Assembly (NCBI RefSeq): GCF_003473485.1
Contig: NC_053047.1
Span: 2,743,001 to 2,807,000 of the forward strand
DNA: 64,000 bases
Source: Medicago truncatula
Taxonomy: Eukaryota; Streptophyta; Magnoliopsida; Fabales; Fabaceae
Direction of reading: 5' to 3'
Notes under the pieces: model-generated
Databases searched by the model: none
What the model was told of the DNA's origin: nothing
What the model saw: only the letters and a program-made list of their open reading frames with translations
Shown here: positions 10,471 through 21,776 of the stretch, in pieces
Layout: each line of letters opens with the position of its first letter
How positions within the stretch are numbered: the stretch's first letter is position 1
Translations under genes and position numbers: made by a program

Positions 10471-10791
10471 TTGTTATTTTGATTGACTGAGATATCACGC
10501 AAGATTTAATTTTTTTTTTTTTTTGTGAAAGAATTATAGTACGATTCAAATTTAAACATGCAAAATCGTATAAAAATAGAATCATCAATTAATATTTATG
10601 TAGATTTTCTCATAAAACAAAACCTCATAGATTGTGTCAAGCAAATATAACGCTACAGATTATCTCTTATTTTATTTTCCTTCTTCATTTCCCTACGAAA
10701 CATCAAACTATAAGTATCCAACCAAAACCTAAGAAAATAACCAGAGCAAGCATAGTCTTTTGTGTTCAAACCCTATACATCAAAGTAAGAC
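10471..10791. other. Gene-free spacer upstream of the first AAA-ATPase copy
   Basis: AT-rich, with a poly(T) run near 10510. No convincing TATA or repeat is seen. It does not match the shared promoter of the two intact AAA-ATPase genes. Confidence 0.4.
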
Positions 10792-12273
10792 ATGGGAAAA
10801 AAACCGTCACCACTAGGCTCAAAATCAAATATACTTAGCCAAAAGAAAAAACTTTGGTCAATTATGGCTAGCATAGTGTTTATGTATGGCATATTTGAGA
10901 AATTCTTCTCATCTCAAATTCGAAGTTATGTTACAAAATACATGCAAAAACTCATTAGTTTCACGTCCCCTTACATCCATATAACCTTCCCTGATTCAAT
11001 TGCAGGACCCTACCTCAAACGTAATGAAACTTACACATGTATCCAAATATATCTCAATGCAAAATCATCTGAAAGAGCAAAAAGACTTCGAGCCGAAGTT
11101 GTCGAAAATAGTCAAACTCCACTTGTCCTTACCATTGATGATAATGAAGAGATCATAGATAAATTCAATGGAGTAAAAATTTGGTGGGTTGCTAACTACA
11201 CCTCACAAAAAAAAATCAGGTGAAGAAACTTCCTTAACCCTAACCTTCCACAAAAAATATCGTGAGCTTATTACTAGGTCTTATATCCAACATGTGTTAG
11301 AACAAGGAAAGGCTATTACATTGAAGAATAGGAAGCTTAAGCTTTATACCAACAACCCTAGCTACGATTGGTGGAGTTCTAGGACTAGAAGCACAAAGTG
11401 GAGCCAAACAACCTTCAAACACCCCGCGACGTTTGAACCCTAGCTATGGATCCAAACAAGAAAGAAGAAATTATAAATGATCTTGTTAAGTTCAAAACAG
11501 GTAAAGAGTACTATACTAAAGTCGGGAAGGCTTGGAAACGTGGTTATCTACTTTTTGGTCCTCCTGGAACTGGAAAATCTACGATGATATCAGCTATTGC
11601 TAATTTCATGAATTATGATGTGTATGATCTTGAGTTAACAACTATCAAGAATAACAATGAGTTGAAAAGACTTTTGATCGAGACGTCGAGTAAATCGATT
11701 ATAGTTATTGAAGATATTGATTGTTCTCTTGATCTCACCGGCCAAAGAAAGAAGAAAGAGGAGAAACCTAAATATGAGAAAGAGAGTATGGTAACTCTTT
11801 CTGGTTTGTTGAATTTTATTGATGGGATTTGGTCTGCATGTGGAGGAGAGAGGATCATAATTTTCACAACAAATTTTGTGGACAAACTTGATCCTGCCCT
11901 AATTAGGAGGGGAAGGATGGATAAGCATATAGAAATGTCTTATTGTAGCTATCAAGCTTTCAAGGTGCTTGCAAAGAACTATTGGGATGTTGAGTCTCAT
12001 GATGATTTATTTCCAATTATTGAAAAATTGTTGGAAAAGACTAATATGACACCTGCTGATGTTGCTGAAAATTTGATGCCAAAGTCAATTGATGAAGATT
12101 TTGAAACTTGTTTGAAGAGTTTGATTCAATCTCTTGAGAATGCAAAGAAAAAGGATGAGGAGGAAGCAAAGAAAAAGATAGAAGATGAGGAAGCAAAGCT
12201 CAAGGCAGAGAAAGAGAAACAAGAATTGACTCAAGAGGAAGAAAAGGTGAAGGAGAATGGTGTCATCTATTAA
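10792..12273 (+). pseudogene. AAA-ATPase (BCS1/ASD type) pseudogene, two frameshifts (copy A)
   Basis: Three adjoining frames (10792-11223, 11189-11443, 11446-12273) together cover a whole intronless AAA-ATPase like the intact copies. The first break lies near 11200-11220, at a run of nine A, where about a dozen codons (the FSIYPSSDEKR part) are also missing. The second, at about 11436, is a single lost A: TTTGAACCC where the family has TTTGAAACCC. The last piece, 275 codons, still holds Walker A (GPPGTGKST), Walker B (IIVIEDIDCS), sensor 1 (TTN), the arginine finger (RRGR) and the charged coiled tail ending NGVIY. The N-terminal piece has the MASIVFMYGIFEKFF membrane segment. The product would lack the link between membrane anchor and ATPase, so it is probably dead. 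Confidence 0.88.
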
Positions 12274-12500
12274 TTTGGATTAGATTAATTTTAGTGATGT
12301 AAATCTATTTAGTGTATTCACTAATCTAATCTAAATAATATTTAGAACCTTTAATGTAAAAGCATATATAGTTGAGTATTATGATGTACATGTTTATATA
12401 TTTTATTTTGATCAAGTCGTTTAGTGGTTTGAACTTCTATTTTTATATATTATAACTACCAACTAATTTATTTATACTCGCATGAATTACGTACCAACTA
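12274..12500 (+). repeat. Conserved 3' flank of the AAA-ATPase family
   Basis: Matches, in inverted order, the 3' flank of the intact copy B (14956-15181), including TTTGGATTAGATTAATTT, TTTAGAACCTTT and GTCGTTTAGT. A shorter match follows copy C (25723-25860). Copies A and B thus form a convergent inverted duplication that includes at least 220 bp of 3' flank. Confidence 0.75.
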
Positions 12501-12979
12501 TTTTTTAACTAAATCGACCATATCAGTATTTTTAGATTGGACACCTTTACTTGTGCTTAAATCCAAAATTTACAATTGTTTGTGTGAGTTTCAAAATGGT
12601 GTTTACCATTTCAGCTAAATATCAAAATAAAATAAAATAAATTTATATATGCATGAATTTCATTACACTTTAATTGCATTAGTATAGTGTATACAGCTTC
12701 AACAAATTTATATATGAAGGGCTGCAATGTCCTCCATTTACAAAAAATGAAGCATTATGATGATAAAATTCAATGTCATGCATTGTCATTGATAAATAAA
12801 AACACGTAAACACAAACACAATTTTTGTTTTGTGTGAATAATATACCATAAATAATGGAATAGCTACATCCTTTACGCACTAACATCAGCCACATGTGAT
12901 CCTTAACCATAGCACAGACTAACTGCAAAAATGTAGGTCAAGTCAAGCTATGTTTCTCTACCTACTCTTTGTTGATATA
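12501..12979. other. Gene-free AT-rich spacer
   Basis: Nothing recognisable on either strand. Confidence 0.4.
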
Positions 12980-13109
12980 CTACCTCCGGTCCTATTTATA
13001 AGAGAAATTTAGGTCAACAAAAGTGAATGTATTTGGACTGAATTTTTAACTAGATACATCAACTTTTGTTGACCCAAAATTCTCTTATAAATAGGACCGG
13101 AGGGAGTAG
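12980..13109. mobile_element. Stowaway MITE
   Basis: 130-bp hairpin-like element: CTACCTCCGGTCCTATTTAT at left and ATAAATAGGACCGGAGGGAG at right, with TA at both flanks (12978-12979 and 13110-13111). Typical Tc1/mariner-derived Stowaway ends and size. Confidence 0.9.
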
Positions 13110-13319
13110 TACGTAATTAAGGAATGCTGCATGCATCAAAGGTCTTGGAAGCTTGTGAGTTGTGACTATGCAGCTTTTGAATTTATTATTCAGAACCCAC
13201 GCGCTTGCATTTATATCAAGAATCAAAATGGATTGATCCCACATTTCTTCTTGAAGAAGTTGCCATATAAAACCAAGATTGTTTGTTACACATATATGCT
13301 ATTAACCAGGGTTTTATTT

Positions 13320-13507
13320 ATGGGTTTTTCTATCATGTACAAATTTGCACATGTTAAGAAGTTTAAAATAATAACTTTAATTTAGAATTTGTGTTTTTTA
13401 TATTAAATATGTAGCTTTTAATCAATAATTGTTGGTTTTCAATGAAAAGTTACTACTTTTAGTTACCTTAACATGTGCAATACTGTACATGTTAGACAAA
13501 TCCTTTA
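13320..13507. mobile_element. Inverted-repeat element, probable MITE
   Basis: Left arm GGGTTTTTCTATCATGTACA..GCACATGTTAAG pairs with the right arm CTTAACATGTGCAATACTGT..ACAAATCCT in inverted orientation. It is about 187 bp long, without a clear target duplication or coding frame. Bases 13110-13319 hold nothing recognisable. Confidence 0.55.
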
Positions 13508-13601
13508 TTTATAAGAAAGAATTGAGTTATCAAAATTTATTGTATTTGGTTTAAAATTAGTTCTAAATATGTAATGTTTTTAGTATAAATATATAATTTT
13601 T

Positions 13602-13663
13602 TCACACACATATATATATCAAAAGAGTATGTTGCTTCATCCATAAGTGTGTGAGATACTAAC

Positions 13664-13694
<31 letters not shown>

Positions 13695-13750
13695 TATATC
13701 AAAAGAGTATGTTGCTTCATCCATAAGTGTGTGAGATACTAACTTATTAT
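13602..13750. repeat. Two-copy tandem repeat flanking a TA microsatellite
   Basis: TATATATCAAAAGAGTATGT ... GTGTGAGATACTAACTTATT occurs twice (about 13612-13670 and 13692-13750) with no mismatch that I can see. The copies are separated by a (TTA)n/(TA)n run. Recent slippage or unequal exchange is likely. Confidence 0.85.
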
Positions 13751-14955
13751 TCAATTAATCTCAACTATGATATTAATAACACTACTTATTACTTCACTTT
13801 TTATAAAAAGGTCAAAATTGATTTTGAAGTTCTAGAATTGGTTCTAAGATATTTAATTACTTTTGAATATAATTGTTTTTAGTTTGAGAATTGAGTCTAC
13901 TCGAAATTATGATTTACAGTATGAATCTTGAGATATTAAGAAATGAAGATTTGTGTGACTCGTCAATAGATCTTTGAAAGGACATTTGCTACAAATTCTT
14001 TAGCTAATTTGCATCCTCTAGAGCACATGTTAAAGAATTTATTATAGAAATATATGCATCACAGGTCGTGCATTCAACTTCTTAAAAATTAAAATGTTAT
14101 GTTTTCTAATACAAAGTTGTTTTTTTTTTCTTTCTAGATTTCTTAATATGCGCATTTAGGATACAAGTTTTTTTTTGAGAGGATTTTGAATACAAGTTAA
14201 CCTTACCCATAAAAATTATATATGCAATGTCAATAACTTTTGATATGTATGTGATCAAACAGTCACTCACATATAATCTCATATTGTTGTGCTTATATAT
14301 CAACTACAATTAAATGGATATTTTTAAACACCGGTTCTATAGATAAGTTTTCTCTTCTCCTTCTGACAAAAGGATTAAATATGTACAATTTTTGACAGAA
14401 GAAAGGACAACTCTATGACACACGTTATGTGTCTATTGGGAAGAAGTACCACAGTGACTTAAAGCTATTGGAGCTAAGTTTTCTTTCTCCGTTAAAAAGT
14501 TGTAAAAATAAAGCTATTTGATGTGGACATAAAGCAAGTTACAATGTTTAATTTTAAAGGTCTTTTTCAACGCATGCTCATCAAGGTAATGAGTTGATTT
14601 AGGTCATCATAGACTATATGAAAAAATATGACGTTACATGCACGCCTAAATTTTAGTGGCGTGACTATAAAAAAAGTGGTTTGACTTTAGGAATCTAGAT
14701 TAAAAATAATACACTCTCATAGATTAAATATCATTTCATACAGATGATATGAACATGTATAGATATGGTATGGTCCCTTCAAAAAAAATAAAAATGTATA
14801 GATATGGTAATGGGGAGGGGTATAAGCATCCTCCTGTTCCGTACTAAAAACTCAGATTTTCCTCACATCCGTATCCATTTAAAACGGTTTTTCCCCGTTA
14901 AATTCAGGGTGGAGACGGCCGGGTTTAGGCGGAGGTGGATTTTGTTGCCATGTTA
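13751..14955. other. Gene-free spacer between convergent AAA-ATPase copies A and B
   Basis: AT-rich. A short G+C-richer patch occurs at 14810-14940. No repeat, RNA gene or plausible coding frame was recognised. Confidence 0.4.
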
Positions 14956-15181
14956 AACATGTAATAATTCATACGAGTAGAAATCAGTTGGTAATGATAG
15001 TACATTATAATATATAAAGATATAAGTTCAAACAACTAAACGACTTAATCAAAACAAAATATATAAAGATGTACATATAATACTAAACTATGCTTTTACA
15101 TAAAAGGTTCTAAATATTATTTAGATTAGATTAATGAATACACTAAAATGATTTAAATTACTGAAATTAATCTAATCCAAA

Positions 15182-16744
15182 TTAATGGATAACACCATTC
15201 TCTTTCACACCATTCTCCTTCACTTTTTCCTCTAACTTTTCATCAACCTTAACCTTTTCTTCCTCTTGAATCAATTCCTGTTTCTCTTTCTGTGCCTTGA
15301 GCTTTGCTTCCTCATCCTCTATCTTTTTCTTTGCTTCCTCCTCATCCTTTTTCTTTGCAATCTCAAGAGATTGAATCAAATTCTTCAAGCAACTTTCAAA
15401 ATCTTCAGTGATTGACTTTGGCATCAAATTCTCAGCAACATCAGCAGGTGTCATATTAGTCTCTCCCAACAACTTTTCAATAATTGGAAACAAATCATCA
15501 TGAGTCTCAACATCTAAGTAGTTTCTTGCAAGAACCTTGAAAGCTTGATAGCTACAATAAGACATTTCTATATGCTTATCCATTCTTCCCCTCCTTATAA
15601 GAGCAGGATCAAGTTTGTCCACAAAATTTGTTGTGAAAATTATTATCCTCTCTGATCCACATGCTGACCAAATTCCATCAATGAAATTCAACAAACCAGA
15701 AAGAGTTACCTTACTTTCATTTTTCTCTTCTTCTTCAGCTTTCTTAATAGGATCCTTCATTTCATCATTCTCATCATCATCTTTCTTTTTTTTCTTCTTC
15801 CTTTGCCCAGTGAGATCGAGAGAACAATCAATATCTTCGATAACTATAATCGATTTACTTGACGTTTCAATCAAAAGTCTCTTCAACTCATTGTTATCCT
15901 TAACAGTTGTTAATTCAAGATCATACACATCATAGTTCATGTAATTTGCTATAGCTGATATCATAGTAGATTTTCCAGTTCCTGGAGGACCATAAAGTAG
16001 ATAACCACGTTTCCAAGCCTTTCCAACTTTAGCATAATACTCTTTACCTTTCTTGAACTTAAGAAGATCATTTAAAATCTCTTGTTTCTTTTCTGGTTCC
16101 ATAGCTAGGGTTCCAAATCTTGCAGGATGCTCAAAAGTTGTGTGATTCCACTTTTTGCTTCTATACCCCCACCAATTACTACTAGGGTTATTTGTGTAAA
16201 GCTTTAGTTGCCTATTCTTGCTCATAATAGATTTTCCTTCATCCAACACATGTTGAATGTAAGAGGTAGTGATGACTTCACGATGCTTTTTATGGAAGGT
16301 TAGGGTTAAGAATCTTTTTTCATCTGAAGTAGGATAGTAAGAAAATGATTGTGATTTTGAGGTGGTGTAATTAGCAGTCCACCAAACTTTGACTCCATTG
16401 AACTCATCTATGATTTCTTCATTATCATCCATGCTTAGGACAAGTGGGTTTTGGCTATCTTTGACAACTTCAGCTTTAAGTCTTCTAGCTCTTTGGGATG
16501 AGTTATCACTAAGATATGTTTGGATGATTTTGTAAGTTTCACTTTGTTTGAGACGTTCACCGGATAATTCATGAAACTTTATATGGATGTATGGATACAT
16601 ATAGTTTGTGAATTTGTTTGTGTATTTTAGAAAATATACACGAAGATTAGGTGGGAAAAATTTGTCAAACATGGCATATACAAACATTATGCTAGCCATG
16701 ATTGAACCTAGTTGTGACCATAGTTCCCCAATTTCCATCTTCAT
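15182..16744 (-). CDS. AAA-ATPase, mitochondrial BCS1/ASD (AATP1) type, intact (copy B)
   Basis: Intronless 520-codon frame, the normal size for plant AAA-ATPases of the BCS1-like clade (At5g40010/ASD group). Residues 13-31 form a single hydrophobic N-terminal segment (SIMASIMFVYAMFDKFF) that anchors such proteins in a mitochondrial or ER-type membrane. Residues about 33-125 are the AAA-associated N-terminal domain. The AAA core has Walker A GPPGTGKST (252-260), Walker B IIVIEDIDCS (299-308), sensor 1 TTN (371-373) and arginine finger RRGR (384-387). A charged insert (about 315-345, KKKKKKDDDENDE) sits between Walker B and sensor 1, and a Lys/Glu coiled coil (about 463-515) ends NGVIH. Known relatives respond to pathogens, salicylate or drought; a role here is inference. 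The first Met was chosen; Met3 is an alternative. Confidence 0.92.
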   Translation of the reverse strand: MKMEIGELWSQLGSIMASIMFVYAMFDKFFPPNLRVYFLKYTNKFTNYMYPYIHIKFHELSGERLKQSETYKIIQTYLSDNSSQRARRLKAEVVKDSQNPLVLSMDDNEEIIDEFNGVKVWWTANYTTSKSQSFSYYPTSDEKRFLTLTFHKKHREVITTSYIQHVLDEGKSIMSKNRQLKLYTNNPSSNWWGYRSKKWNHTTFEHPARFGTLAMEPEKKQEILNDLLKFKKGKEYYAKVGKAWKRGYLLYGPPGTGKSTMISAIANYMNYDVYDLELTTVKDNNELKRLLIETSSKSIIVIEDIDCSLDLTGQRKKKKKKDDDENDEMKDPIKKAEEEEKNESKVTLSGLLNFIDGIWSACGSERIIIFTTNFVDKLDPALIRRGRMDKHIEMSYCSYQAFKVLARNYLDVETHDDLFPIIEKLLGETNMTPADVAENLMPKSITEDFESCLKNLIQSLEIAKKKDEEEAKKKIEDEEAKLKAQKEKQELIQEEEKVKVDEKLEEKVKENGVKENGVIH

Positions 16745-16990
16745 ACTTTGAAATGTTTAAAGGTAAGAGAAATATTTGGTTGTTTTTTTCTTTCTAACTT
16801 TTGTGTGGTGTATGAAGTAAAAGGGTGTGGTATTTATAAGGAGTATAATAAGAGTGTTTCATCACGTGTTCTTCCACATGGAAAGTAGCAAGTAGGTTTC
16901 TTTATATTTTCTTGTGAGTTTCTTGGTGATTACGTTTTACTAGATGACACAAGAGTTGGTAAATTCATTCATGGGTGTGTTGAATATTTT
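16745..16990 (-). promoter_or_regulatory. Promoter of AAA-ATPase copy B, shared with copy C
   Basis: On the minus strand this holds TATAAATACCACAC (TATA box at 16831-16838 as TATTTATA on plus), then upstream a G-box CACGTG at 16863-16868 and a block (CACCAAGAAACTCACAAGAAA) that also lies upstream of copy C at about 23974-23995. Conservation over roughly 170 bp between the two intact paralogues marks it as the real promoter. Confidence 0.7.
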
Positions 16991-17487
16991 GGTAGTTGAA
17001 CATTATTATTTGGACCACTCATATGTGATCTTGCACTATGATTACGTGTGAACTTTAGAATTTGGGTTGATGCAAATTCATTTTTTGATTAAGGTCATAT
17101 CACATCTAGCTAATATGTGATTTTTTTGAGACGGCCAAAAATCTAAAAAGTGATCCAATAATATGTGATTTAGTGGATATTGAATATGTTTTAATTCTAT
17201 TTTGAAAGTTGATTTGAATATAATTTATCACAAGACAGCTTGTGAAATGACTTCCACAAATATAATAATTTTTTTTATGTCATATGACATCGATCCAATG
17301 CATTATGCACTAGCAATACTTGACTATAATAATTCTTTAACTCAAATTAAATTGCACTAGTAAGGTTTTCTCATTGACTTCTACTTGACTATAAACCAAT
17401 ATGACAAAAGGGAAGGTTGGGCCAATTGGCTATTTCATAAAAGCGTGGTTTCAAACTAATATGACCATTGCATATTTAAAGGGTCCT
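16991..17487. other. Gene-free spacer
   Basis: AT-rich. Nothing recognised on either strand. Confidence 0.35.
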
Positions 17488-17830
17488 CATTTAATATCAA
17501 TAAAGATAGGTAGACACCTGTATATTCTTTTGTATTATTTTGGAAAATTTAAGTTAATCAAATATATGGTCTGCGGGATCACATTTTTTTCAGTTGTGTA
17601 ACCACTATTTTTTTAGTATTTAAAAGCTGAAAAATATGGTCATGCAACTAAAATACGCGTGACCATTATTTTTCCACTTAGCTAACTAAATAAATTATGG
17701 AAAAATAGTGGTTACACAACTAAAAAAATGTGGTCACACAGATGGTATATTTGGTTAACTTAAATTTTTCAGAGTGGTACAAATTGATATACACATTAAG
17801 GCTGTCTACCTATCATTGCTCTTTAATGTA
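17488..17830. mobile_element. Long inverted-repeat (hairpin) element, MITE-like
   Basis: Two arms of more than 100 bp face each other: left includes GATAGGTAGACA..AAATTTAAGTTAATCAAATA..TTGTGTAACCACTATTTTT, and right has the reverse complement (AAAAATAGTGGTTACACAA..TTGGTTAACTTAAATTTTTC..TGTCTACCTATC). The centre carries a third small palindromic piece. No coding frame; superfamily not assigned. Confidence 0.75.
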
Positions 17831-18695
17831 GACTATCCCATCAAATTTGATACCAAGGCGAATCAAACATAAAATCTTGATACATTGATGTGTTGCCACT
17901 CTCTTAATCTTAAATTCTGCCACGAATTTCCAAGATCCGACTCACCTAAACTTAATTTATATAACAAAATAGAGGCGTTCAAGCTCCTCTCCTTTATTAG
18001 TATTTTCTTTATGTTTTCTCTATGCATATCGCTTTCCTATATGCAAACAACACGAGAAGATGATCCAATTTTAAAAACACTCCATATATATTTTAACAAT
18101 ATTTGAAGTTGACAATAAAATGGCAAAGGAGTTCTATTATTTGCGTGATGCAAAGGGGGGAAGAATCTCACCCAAACAAATTATCGTAATTTTAAATATT
18201 ATTTGATTCATAATCAAACAAAAAAGTTGATTATTTGAATTTTTCATGCTTTATTTCTTTATTGTAATAAAAGGGAAGAAAAAGGAGAACGAGGCCTAAA
18301 TAAATAAATAAAAAATAGGGCCCACATTTTGGACTTGTTTGATTAATGACTCATGATTTACTACTTTCATGATAATAAAAACTTGAGCTGAACAAGACTA
18401 ACGTTAAGGAGGAAAGTTCACAGAAGACTTGACCATGACATTTATTTTGCATGTTCCTCTTGGTGGATGGTTAATTTGACCCCATATGTCCTTTCTTTTA
18501 GGAATGGGATGGAACCAGCGTTAAGGAAAGTTCACATAAGACATGTATTTTTTTTTAGTGGGGCAATGTTAATTTGTAGAGAAAAATATAGAAAATTAGG
18601 GGGACAAGATTACTTGATGGCCAAGATTTAAGTTACCAAATTTGTGATGAAAATTCAACACACCATGCACTAGAGAATCCAAGAAACACTTGCAC
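17831..18695. other. Gene-free spacer
   Basis: AT-rich. A short imperfect repeat (CGTTAAGGAGGAAAGTTCAC / CGTTAAGGAAAGTTCACATA) occurs at about 18402 and 18521. No gene is seen. Confidence 0.35.
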
Positions 18696-19039
18696 ATGTG
18701 CGGCAGATCCAGGAATTTTATAGAGTCTGAGCAAAAAATTTATTACAAGACGTTACTTCCTTCCTGCGAATAATTTCACATTTCCTGCAGATAATTTCAC
18801 ATTTCCTGTCGATATACTTTTCCTGCGGATCCTAAAATCCTATGGTATTACCTCACCTGGGAACCTAAATCCTTGACAAAATCTGCAGGAAATGTATTTC
18901 CTGCGGAATTTACACGAAAATCCGCAGATCAATCCGCAGAAAAAGCTAAAAGTTCTAGGAATGGTTGGGTTTGCTACAAAGAAAGTTGGAGCTAAACCTG
19001 AACTAGTGCCCGAGTTAGCTGGGGGTGGCTCCGCCCCTG
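18696..19039. mobile_element. Possible hAT-like non-autonomous element
   Basis: The left end (TGCGGCAGATCCAGGAATTT) and right end (GGGGGTGGCTCCGCCCCTG) resemble the CAGGGGCGGAGCCA-type hAT ends seen more clearly at 33696-34618. The interior has repeated CCTGCGGAT/TTTCCTGCAGAT words. No target duplication could be found, so the call is weak. Confidence 0.35.
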
Positions 19040-19640
19040 TGTACTCTAAGTCCCAACATAGTGTGAAACAAACCCAAGAAAATGCACATACCTACCCTCT
19101 AAAGCTACAATAAATCACATGCAGAAGAATTTATTGTGCTAATATGGTGGCCCATCAATGTTGGCTAAGAAAACACTCTACCTTCAACATCAAGCGCAAC
19201 AAATTACCCAAAGTTAATTTGACGACACTAGACTAGGAGATATACTTCTCATAGAAGGCTCTAAATTGAGAATTGGTCAAACTAAACGCAAACAAAATGA
19301 ATTCCAATTTACCCTTGTCAAAAACTCGCATTCCTACGGTAACCACATCAATGACGGTTTGATCAAGATCAAATTATACATATTTAAAGGTTGGAGGATC
19401 TAAGTTTTAAAAAGTCAAAATCAATTTAAAATATCCATTATCGATTCTCGATCCAACAATGTCTAACGTTGTGTTGCATGTGTGTGAGGCTCTTAGGACC
19501 ACATGAAATCTAATTTCAATAAAAACGTGGTTCCAAAAACAAATCAGAGACTCTCGATAGGTAAAAAAACAAAATTACCATAAGAGAACTGTATCTAAAG
19601 TATGAGTTATCAATAAAAAGTACTTAATAATTAGGAATAT
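19040..19640. other. Gene-free spacer
   Basis: Nothing recognised. Confidence 0.35.
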
Positions 19641-20100
19641 GTGCTATTAATTTGTTCTGGATCAACATAAAACCCAACAAGAAAGGCCCAATAAGCCAAG
19701 ACCGATTTCGCTCCGGGTCAAGTATAGCAAAGGTGCACACGAGGCTCTGTGCGGCTTACCACATAGGAGCACACCTAGAGTTAATATCCGTAATTGAAGC
19801 CATCCTTAACGAGTTATGTACATCACGCCACAAATCAGGGAGACAATCATCAACCTCCTCGCCTATATAAGCGCAACTCAGTGTCACACTCAAGGTACTG
19901 TTCATTCACCACCTTTTCGCACAAATCCACCTCTTTTTGATACTTACTTGAGCGTTGTACTACTAGCATGTCTACAAGCACCATTCTCCTCTGCCATAGA
20001 AGATTGCTTTGCTCCATGCGCACCACCGCAACAACAACTATTTCTATAAGAGAACCACCACTACATCTCCTTGCTATGCACCGGACATACCATAATTTTT
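19641..20100 (+). mobile_element. Degenerate LTR-like region, possibly Ogre/Tat type
   Basis: Composition becomes more G+C-rich than its surroundings. CCTATATAAGCGCAACTCAG (about 19861-19880) followed by CACTCAAGGTACTGTTCATT and CTTACTTGAGCGTTG resembles the TATA-to-R stretch of Ogre-type LTRs, which carry a CTTACTTGAGCGTCGGAG motif. No polypurine tract, primer site or coding frame was found. Weak call. Confidence 0.35.
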
Positions 20101-20186
20101 TTTTTTACCAATGTTATAAATTAAATACTATAGAAGCTGGAATCTATTAAATATGATAGTTTAATAAGCGACACAACTTGGTTTTA

Positions 20187-20741
20187 GGCCCCGTTTGGAT
20201 TGGCTTATTTTGAGCTTATGTGGGCTTATCTACTCCCATAAGCCTTTTTAAAGGTGTTTGGGTAAATAAATAAAAATAGCTTATCATAGTTTCATGAGCT
20301 GCTCATGCCATATTTTAATAAGCCTAAATTTTCAGCTTACCCTCTGGCTTAACAAGGAGCTTATGAATTTATGTAACCTCCTTCGATTCTCTCTGGAGCC
20401 ACTTTTTCAAAACATATATTTTAATTATAATTTTTTTTGAAGGAATATTTTAATTATAATGTTAGTTATCTTTGGCGGTGCATCAATAACAAAATTGCTA
20501 TATACTTATCTTATTAAAGTAACAAACATAACTAAGATTTTTTTTTTTTTTTAAGAAGATTTTTATTATTTTTTGTGTTACGTAACAAAATGAAACTGAA
20601 TAAAAAAACAAATTTAACTTGTCTTTTTTGGGTAAAAAACTGCACACTAATATCAATATATATGATATGTTTATTTACACCTCTAATGTTAATTTTGTCT
20701 TATATGAATATTGATATTTTTTTTAGGACAAATATTGATTA

Positions 20742-20802
<61 letters not shown>

Positions 20803-21093
20803 TAATTAATATGTTATAATATTGTTTTTTTACGCCTTGATTAATTTTATCAAAAAAAATCTTGATAATTGTGGTTCAATTCTTTGATTTTTTTGTTAAA
20901 TTAAAAATATTTAAAATTTCGATAATTGCTTATGTAATGTCACATCCAAACACTTCAATTTATGTAAGTACTTTTTAGTGTACATATCCAAACATAAATA
21001 GCTTATCAAGTATAAGAGCTTATGATATAAGTTCTAATGTTATAAACACTAATGCTATAAACATCTATATAAGCTGTTTATCCAAACGGGGTC
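20187..21093. mobile_element. PIF/Harbinger-like element
   Basis: Ends GGCCCCGTTTGGAT (left) and ATCCAAACGGGGTC (right), with TTA on both flanks (20184-20186, 21094-21096), the 3-bp duplication typical of PIF/Harbinger. About 907 bp; no transposase frame. The middle holds a (TA)n microsatellite at 20745-20798. Sub-terminal AAGCTTAT-type words are also inverted between the ends. Confidence 0.8.
20745..20798. repeat. (TA)n microsatellite
   Basis: About 27 TA units inside the PIF/Harbinger-like element. Any reading frame through it is meaningless. Confidence 0.97.
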
Positions 21094-21299
21094 TTAGTTT
21101 TAAGGAAAACTTGGTTCTTTACAAGCCAATTAGTCTTTATATAACTCGTTCTTATATAGCCTTTGATATAGTGTTCTATTTACGCGACCATTCTTTGATA
21201 AATACTTCATCGTTCATTCAAATAATATTGACCAAATTATACTCTTCTTTCATAAAGAGAAGCTTGAATCACGCCTCCATTCCTCGAGAATTAAAACCT

Positions 21300-21400
21300 T
21301 ACTCTAAATATTAGGATTAGGCCTACCTCAGCCCTATAAAACTAGAGTGTAAGGCGATGACTACCTCTAACTTATGGACATATGTTCATGCCATTTCTTA
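21300..21400. mobile_element. Small LTR/TRIM-like fragment
   Basis: AGGATTAGGCCTACCTCAGC and the following AAAACTAGAGTGTAAGGCGA..CACTTATGGACATATG-like text resemble a dispersed legume TRIM/LTR sequence as I remember it. This is recognition from memory, with no boundary found. Confidence 0.3.
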
Positions 21401-21612
21401 GAATATCCGTGTTGATTCGGAGAAGGCTGAAGAATTACAGGAACTTTTAACACAAGTTTCACCGAAGGTATGTGATACCATTCTGTTGGATATGAAAGAA
21501 ATACAAAAGTTTTACGGTAAAGTCTTGTTATTCGATATGTTGCTTAGCATGAGGAATGAAGTCGTGTTTAACAACAACTTTCAAGATACACACTGACATA
21601 ATTGTTTTTAGG

Positions 21613-21776
21613 AGAATGCTAATGAGTGCCTTTGGAGCATTGGTTAAGTTCTTAAAATTAGTAAGTTTGCATCAAAAAGTGGTGTAGTTATTGCAAAACA
21701 AAAGTAAAAATTTATATTTTCAAGACAAAGTTTCTACTAATGGATTCCTTAACCAATGTCCTTAGAGCACTGGTTA
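21613..21776. mobile_element. Small MITE with GTGC..TTGGTTAAG arms
   Basis: Left arm GAGTGCCTTTGGAGCATTGG..TTAAG and right arm CTTAACCAATGTCCTTAGAG..CACTGGTTACC are inverted. About 165 bp. Similar end text (GTGCC..GTTAAC) is found in the element inserted in AAA-ATPase copy F at 47433-47810. The rest of 21094-22242 holds a short open stretch at 21402-21593, reported as a finding, and otherwise nothing. Confidence 0.6.

Noticed and set aside
20575-20799. Frame with a long Tyr-Ile repeat
   Set aside because: It runs through a (TA)n microsatellite inside a transposable element.
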